NCBI GenBank assembly: GCA_003446295.1
Contig: DMBB01000368.1
Coordinates: 1-5,670 of the forward strand
Length of the DNA stretch: 5,670 nucleotides
From: Erysipelotrichaceae bacterium
GTDB taxonomy: Bacteria; Bacillota_I; Bacilli_A; Erysipelotrichales; Erysipelotrichaceae
Direction: 5' to 3'
The notes under the pieces are model-generated. The model was not told the origin of the DNA. It saw nothing but the letters and a program-made list of their open reading frames with translations, and searched no databases. The position numbers were made by a program, and so were the translations under genes. This document shows, in pieces, positions 5,520 to 5,670 of the stretch. Positions within the stretch are counted from its first letter, which is position 1, and each line of letters opens with the position of its first letter.

Positions 5520-5595
5520 TGGTGCCGACTATAGGAATCGAACCTACAACCTACTGATTACAAATCAGTTGCTCTGCCAATTGAGCTAAGTCGGC
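5520..5595 (-). tRNA. tRNA-Thr (anticodon TGT)
   Basis: Acceptor GCCGACT/AGTCGGC, D arm GCTC/GAGC, anticodon arm ACTGA-TTTGTAA-TCAGT giving TGT, T loop TTCGATT, discriminator A and encoded CCA; 76 nt. Spacer of 5 nt to tRNA-Tyr. Confidence 0.97.
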
Positions 5596-5598
5596 ACA

Positions 5599-5670
5599 TG
5601 GTGGAGGTTAACGGGCTCGAACCGCTGACCCTCTGCTTGTAAGGCAGATGCTCTCCCAACTGAGCTAAAC
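5599..5670 (-). tRNA. tRNA-Val (anticodon TAC), cut by the window end
   Basis: 72 nt of an expected 76; the first four acceptor bases (predicted GGAG from the 3' strand AACCTCC) lie beyond the window. Anticodon arm TCTGC-CTTACAA-GCAGA gives TAC. T loop TTCGAGC, discriminator A and encoded CCA. The array probably continues upstream. Confidence 0.95.

Overview
The window reads as an ordinary chromosomal segment of a low-to-moderate GC Bacillota bacterium. Erysipelotrichia or a related gut lineage is my guess; it rests on gene style and not on any marker. Supporting signs are CCA-encoding tRNA genes packed in an array, a free-standing PrdX-type tRNA-editing protein, a YkuE-like metallophosphatase, and short gene spacings. 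I see no insertion sequence, integrase, CRISPR array or phage gene.

Layout. Positions 1-510 (+) hold the C-terminal half of a ROK-family sugar kinase or regulator, closed by a clear terminator at 532-560. A tightly overlapped four-gene operon follows on + at 613-3218: a membrane-anchored metallophosphoesterase, a 149-residue protein I do not recognise, a patatin-like phospholipase of the YjjU type, and a PrdX/ProX-type aminoacyl-tRNA deacylase. The last three genes each start inside or at the end of the gene before, so they are probably translationally coupled.

The right half runs on the - strand and converges on this operon. A tRNA array (Val-Thr-Tyr-Lys-Gly in transcription order, the Val gene cut by the window end) stops at a strong hairpin at 5192-5218. 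A tyrosine-phosphatase-like gene (4374-5165) and alanine racemase (3230-4333) follow. The alr gene and the + operon meet tail to tail with 11 bp between their stop codons, and one hairpin spans both stops.

How the parts relate. Alanine racemase supplies D-alanine for peptidoglycan. PrdX clears mischarged tRNA-Pro. The metallophosphoesterase and patatin may act on lipids or the envelope, but no single pathway joins the four operon genes. The points most worth checking are a dnaX-type A-AAA-AAG heptamer, correctly phased, that could fuse the unknown protein to the patatin; a tRNA-Gly with C at T-loop position 55; an Arg where PrdX relatives usually have a key Lys; a ROK protein lacking all its zinc ligands; and a 3-codon leader that overlaps the start of the metallophosphoesterase. 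I found no convincing new multi-gene system.
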